A stretch of 9,698 bases of DNA from CAYOVG01 sp964407285 (GTDB taxonomy: Bacteria; Desulfobacterota; Syntrophobacteria; Syntrophobacterales; Syntrophobacteraceae), in NCBI GenBank assembly GCA_964407285.1, contig CAYOVG010000280.1, positions 1-9,698 of the forward strand, given 5' to 3'. Positions 7,446 through 9,698 of the stretch are shown one piece after another. Every line of letters starts with the position of its first letter. Positions within the stretch are counted from its first letter, which is position 1. A program made the position numbers and the translations under genes. The notes under the pieces are model-generated. The model saw only the letters and a list, made by a program, of their open reading frames with translations, was not told where the DNA came from and did not search any database.

Positions 7446-7486
7446 TATTTCGGGGGTGAGTGCAGAATAGGGGCAGTGTGTGAGGG

Positions 7487-7525
7487 GGGGAAGCTTCCCC
7501 TTCTCCCTCGAAGGGGGAGAAGGGG
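7487..7525. repeat. Nested GC-rich inverted repeats with competing stems
   Basis: CCCCTTCTCCC (7497-7507) pairs perfectly with GGGAGAAGGGG (7515-7525) around a seven-base loop. The same CCCC at 7497-7500 can instead pair with GGGG at 7487-7490 in the perfect 14-base palindrome GGGGAAGCTTCCCC. A run of seven G (7484-7490) precedes it. It lies in the 269-bp gap (7327-7595) between the MFS and MEDS genes. There is no T tract beside it on the minus strand. It resembles dispersed intergenic repeats; a role in ending MEDS transcription is possible. Confidence 0.7.
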
Positions 7526-7559
7526 ACGGAATGGAACGAAACGCTGTGGGTAAAGAGCG

Positions 7560-7582
7560 GCTCCCAGGAGGGCGACGGGAGC
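7560..7582 (-). terminator. Possible hairpin after the MEDS gene
   Basis: GCTCCC (7560-7565) and GGGAGC (7577-7582) can form a six-pair stem with an 11-base loop, beginning 13 bases past the MEDS stop codon. On the minus strand it is followed by CGCTCTTTACC, which is only moderately T-rich, so termination is a weak inference. Confidence 0.35.
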
Positions 7583-7595
7583 TTAACCCGAAACT

Positions 7596-8285
7596 TTACG
7601 CATATCCGACGGCCACGCCATGCTTGCGCATGGCCAGGTTTTCCAGCCAGTAATGGAGGGTCGCAACCGGTATTCCCTTGTTTCCGAGGAAATCGGGCGG
7701 CGGCATGTAGTACAGGTTTTCGTAGACTTCCTTCCCCACGGCGGCTACAGGATGTGTGGCCAGCGCGTACAGGAGCAGGATCGGGCTGAACTTCCTCCGG
7801 TCGTAAAGGCACATCATGGTGCATTCGCTTTCGGAGAGAAAGGTATCGAGCCGGGATTCGAAGTCGATGAGATGCTGAGAGCCGGGCCGCCTTTGGAATA
7901 CCCAACTCATATCGGAGGCCACTCTCAGACCGCTGTATCCGGCATCCAGGGCTTTGTCTATTTCCGCTTGCAGCAGGCTTATCATGCCGTCGGGATCGAA
8001 GGAGTCGTTCTTCAGGAAGGTCTCCCCCACCGTGAGGATAGCCATATGCCCGTTCTTTATATGCCGTTCAGCGTTGTGCCTTTTATCCCTCAGGGACTTC
8101 AGAACCACTTCCAGGGAAGGGGCGTCGGCAATGTACAGGGTTTTTTCTCCGTGCTCCAGACCCCATCGCAGATAAGATTCCACAAAATCCCTGCGATCTT
8201 CACCCCTGTCGTAGATATAGCAGATGTGGTCCCCCTGCTGCAGGTCTGCCATGGTGCGTAGTATATGGCGAGACTTCTTACTCAT
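7596..8285 (-). CDS. Stand-alone MEDS (DcmR-type sensory) domain protein
   Basis: This is a 229-residue soluble protein. The MEDS domain spans about residues 13-200: it opens with LQQGDHICYIYD (His20), followed by WGLEHGEKTLYIAD, LRVASDMSWVF and MMCLYDRRKFSP. The family is named for methanogen/methylotroph DcmR sensory domains, thought to bind small molecules or feed signals to regulators. In many relatives it is joined to a histidine kinase, phosphatase or HTH domain. Here only a short helical tail (about 208-229, HYWLENLAMRKH) follows, so any output must come from a partner. The start is ATG 8285, with AAGGAG (8301-8296) ten bases upstream; a longer frame from 8342 lacks support. A 27-codon frame upstream overlaps this start by four bases (ATGA). 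Its neighbours do not reveal a pathway. Confidence 0.88.
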   Translation of the reverse strand: MSKKSRHILRTMADLQQGDHICYIYDRGEDRRDFVESYLRWGLEHGEKTLYIADAPSLEVVLKSLRDKRHNAERHIKNGHMAILTVGETFLKNDSFDPDGMISLLQAEIDKALDAGYSGLRVASDMSWVFQRRPGSQHLIDFESRLDTFLSESECTMMCLYDRRKFSPILLLYALATHPVAAVGKEVYENLYYMPPPDFLGNKGIPVATLHYWLENLAMRKHGVAVGYA

Positions 8286-8365
8286 ATCTGTGCCGCTCCT
8301 TTCACGGTTTGCTTCCCAGTCCCACTTCGGAACTGCCCACACTGCAAACAGAATTTATTGCCCAT
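8282..8365 (-). CDS. Possible 27-residue ORF with a CxxC motif overlapping the MEDS start
   Basis: The reading frame MGNKFCLQCGQF... runs from ATG 8365 to a TGA that shares an ATGA overlap with the MEDS start at 8285. It contains FCLQCG, like one knuckle of a zinc ribbon, but no second Cys pair. The upstream ribosome site is weak (GGA about four bases before the ATG). It could be a tiny upstream ORF coupling translation, the remains of a zinc-ribbon N-terminus, or chance. Confidence 0.22.
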   Translation of the reverse strand: MGNKFCLQCGQFRSGTGKQTVKGAAQI

Positions 8366-8599
8366 TTTTCCATCTACTCTTAAAGTATCGGGATGACCAT
8401 TGAAATGGGTGATTGACCCTATTACGCGTACATGGAAACCTGTATTTTCCCGCTCCACATGAAGGCGCCGGGTGCGGGCATTGCGTAAAACGGCGGTGAT
8501 GAAAGCGCTTGAATGCCGGGCCCGTGGCGGGCGACAGTATCCGCGGGATGGGAAGGCAAAGCACGCACCGTCATACGACCCTTAAATTGTTGCGGCAAT
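8286..8599. other. 314-bp gap between lactate dehydrogenase and MEDS genes
   Basis: Apart from the MEDS ribosome site (8296-8301) and the possible small ORF, I see no convincing gene, strong promoter or terminator here. Short frames crossing it (such as 8564-8355 on the minus strand) show no recognisable protein features. A short GCCC/GGGC stem follows the dehydrogenase gene but is too weak to call a terminator. Confidence 0.55.
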
Positions 8600-9565
8600 C
8601 TATGCATCCAGTTCATCAATCGCCTTGCGGACCACTTCGGCGCTGGCTTTGACGGAATTTCTTTCCTCTTCGCTGAGCGGAGGCGTGAGCGTAGCCAGGA
8701 TACCCTCTCCACCTACCAGTTGCGGAAGTGATATGGACACATCCTTAACACCTTCAACTTCCAGCAAGGGGGTAGTGACAGTGAGGATGGATCGGCGGTC
8801 GGCCAGGATCACATTGACCAGGTAAGAGACCACGCTGCCTATTCCATAGTACGTGGCGCCCTTCCCTTCGATGATGTTGTAGGCCGCGTATCGGACCTTG
8901 TGGTCGATCTCCGCCTTGGAGTCCCGGTCGAGGCAAAACTTATCCGGACGGTAGCAGAAAGCCTCCTGCAAGAGGCAGAATTCCCGGAGAGGCGTTCCGC
9001 CAACCGTCACGATGGACCAGGTGAGAACTTCCGAATCCCCATGCTCCCCCAGAACATAACTATGGATGTGGTGAGGGTCAACACCGAGGCGCTGCCCCAG
9101 CAGAGCGCGAAAACGGGCCGTATCGAGCGTCGTGCCCGACCCCAGGACCCGGTTCGACGGCACGCCGCGCTCCATGGCGTACCGTGCGGCAAGATGCGTC
9201 ATTATATCAACGGGATTGCTGACCACGACCAGTACGGCGCCGGGCGCATGGGTCAGTATCTGCGGTATGACTTCCCGGAAGACGGCGGCATTGCGCTTGA
9301 GCAGATCGATGCGTGATTCACCGGGCTTCTGGCCGACTCCCGCCGCTATCACCACGGCCCGGCAGCCGCCGAGGTCGGAGTAGCCGCCCGCCCTTACCTG
9401 AATCGGATGTGCAAACGGCACGGAATGGAAGATGTCATCCGCCTCGGCCTGCGCCCGTTTCTCATTTCTGTCCACGAGCACGACCTCCCGCCCGACGCCC
9501 CGCATCACCAGGGCATACGCGCATGTGGCCCCTACGAATCCGGCGCCTATGATTCCGACTTTCAT
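8600..9565 (-). CDS. ldh: L-lactate dehydrogenase, NAD-dependent
   Basis: This enzyme converts pyruvate and NADH to L-lactate and NAD+ in the cytosol. Its 321 residues match the family length. The Rossmann motif GAGFVG is at 7-12 and Asp32 (VDRN) favours NAD(H). Gln79, in AGVGQKPGESR, sits where lactate dehydrogenases carry Gln and malate dehydrogenases carry Arg, so lactate is the better call. Active-site residues are present: Arg85, Asn117 (SNPVD), Asp148 and Arg151 (GTTLDTAR), and His175 in LGEHGDSE. Arg153 and His168 fall where fructose-1,6-bisphosphate-activated bacterial enzymes have their effector-binding residues, so allosteric control is possible (inferred from counting). The start is ATG 9565 with AGGA eight bases upstream. 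It appears to be a single-gene unit, with 314 bp before the next gene. Malate dehydrogenase is the alternative, less likely. Confidence 0.93.
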   Translation of the reverse strand: MKVGIIGAGFVGATCAYALVMRGVGREVVLVDRNEKRAQAEADDIFHSVPFAHPIQVRAGGYSDLGGCRAVVIAAGVGQKPGESRIDLLKRNAAVFREVIPQILTHAPGAVLVVVSNPVDIMTHLAARYAMERGVPSNRVLGSGTTLDTARFRALLGQRLGVDPHHIHSYVLGEHGDSEVLTWSIVTVGGTPLREFCLLQEAFCYRPDKFCLDRDSKAEIDHKVRYAAYNIIEGKGATYYGIGSVVSYLVNVILADRRSILTVTTPLLEVEGVKDVSISLPQLVGGEGILATLTPPLSEEERNSVKASAEVVRKAIDELDA

Positions 9566-9698
9566 AAGTGTTATCCTCGCTTTCCTTTATCGATTTTTTT
9601 TTATCTGTCAGAATAGCTCGGAAGTCGATGCGGGAACAGTGAGGCTGTATCCTATTTGCCGCGCCGATTCACTGTATATGATTCCTACCGCTACCGTG
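9566..9698 (-). promoter_or_regulatory. Upstream region of the lactate dehydrogenase gene with an inverted repeat
   Basis: The region holds a ribosome site (AGGA, 9577-9574), a run of nine A on the coding strand (9602-9594), and a perfect seven-base inverted repeat ACAGTGA (9636-9642) / TCACTGT (9669-9675) with arms 33 bases from centre to centre. The arms could be an operator. No convincing -35/-10 pair was found, though one may lie within this region. Confidence 0.35.

Noticed and set aside
8355..8712. Two overlapping short minus-strand frames in the gap after lactate dehydrogenase
   Set aside because: One runs into the dehydrogenase gene in another frame; both lack ribosome sites and recognisable features.

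Overview
The window is GC-rich bacterial DNA (about 60% G+C by eye) with tight, partly coupled gene spacing. Three things suggest a Gram-negative, probably anaerobic bacterium: a TolC-type outer-membrane channel, a DUF3786 protein (a family I associate with deltaproteobacteria-like anaerobes), and the 'cacgaaggacacgaa' palindromic repeat. A Desulfobacterota (Syntrophobacter-like) source is my best guess. That is inference and was not tested by any search.

Region 1 (1-4964, minus strand) is a secretion operon read from right to left. Its order is a small cyclic-nucleotide-binding-fold protein, a TolC-like outer-membrane channel, a HlyD-like periplasmic adaptor, and an ABC exporter with an N-terminal C39 peptidase. 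The exporter is cut by the left edge of the window before its ATPase domain. The first three genes are separated by only 3 bp each. The adaptor and exporter are separated by 119 bp holding an 79-bp imperfect palindrome. The adaptor and the peptidase-exporter look like the NHLM type, which exports ribosomally made, modified peptides with nitrile-hydratase-like or Nif11-like leaders. The peptidase would cut the leader at a double-glycine site, and the adaptor and TolC channel would carry the product across both membranes. No precursor peptide, maturation enzyme or second ABC protein lies in the window; if present, they are probably beyond the left edge.

Region 2 (5241-5891, plus strand) holds a single DUF3786 gene, divergent from the export operon across 276 bp. 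A 199-bp convergent gap with a possible hairpin follows.

Region 3 (6091-9565, minus strand) holds three apparently separate genes: an MFS exporter (MFS_3/EntS-like), a stand-alone MEDS (DcmR-type sensory) domain protein, and an NAD-dependent L-lactate dehydrogenase with an intact active site. The gaps between them (269 and 314 bp) hold GC-rich inverted repeats and one possible 27-codon ORF that overlaps the MEDS start. No tRNA, rRNA, CRISPR array, transposase or integrase was seen.

The most interesting part is the export operon: an NHLM-like peptide secretion route with a dedicated CNB-fold protein that lacks the usual phosphate-binding arginine, and with no cargo in sight.
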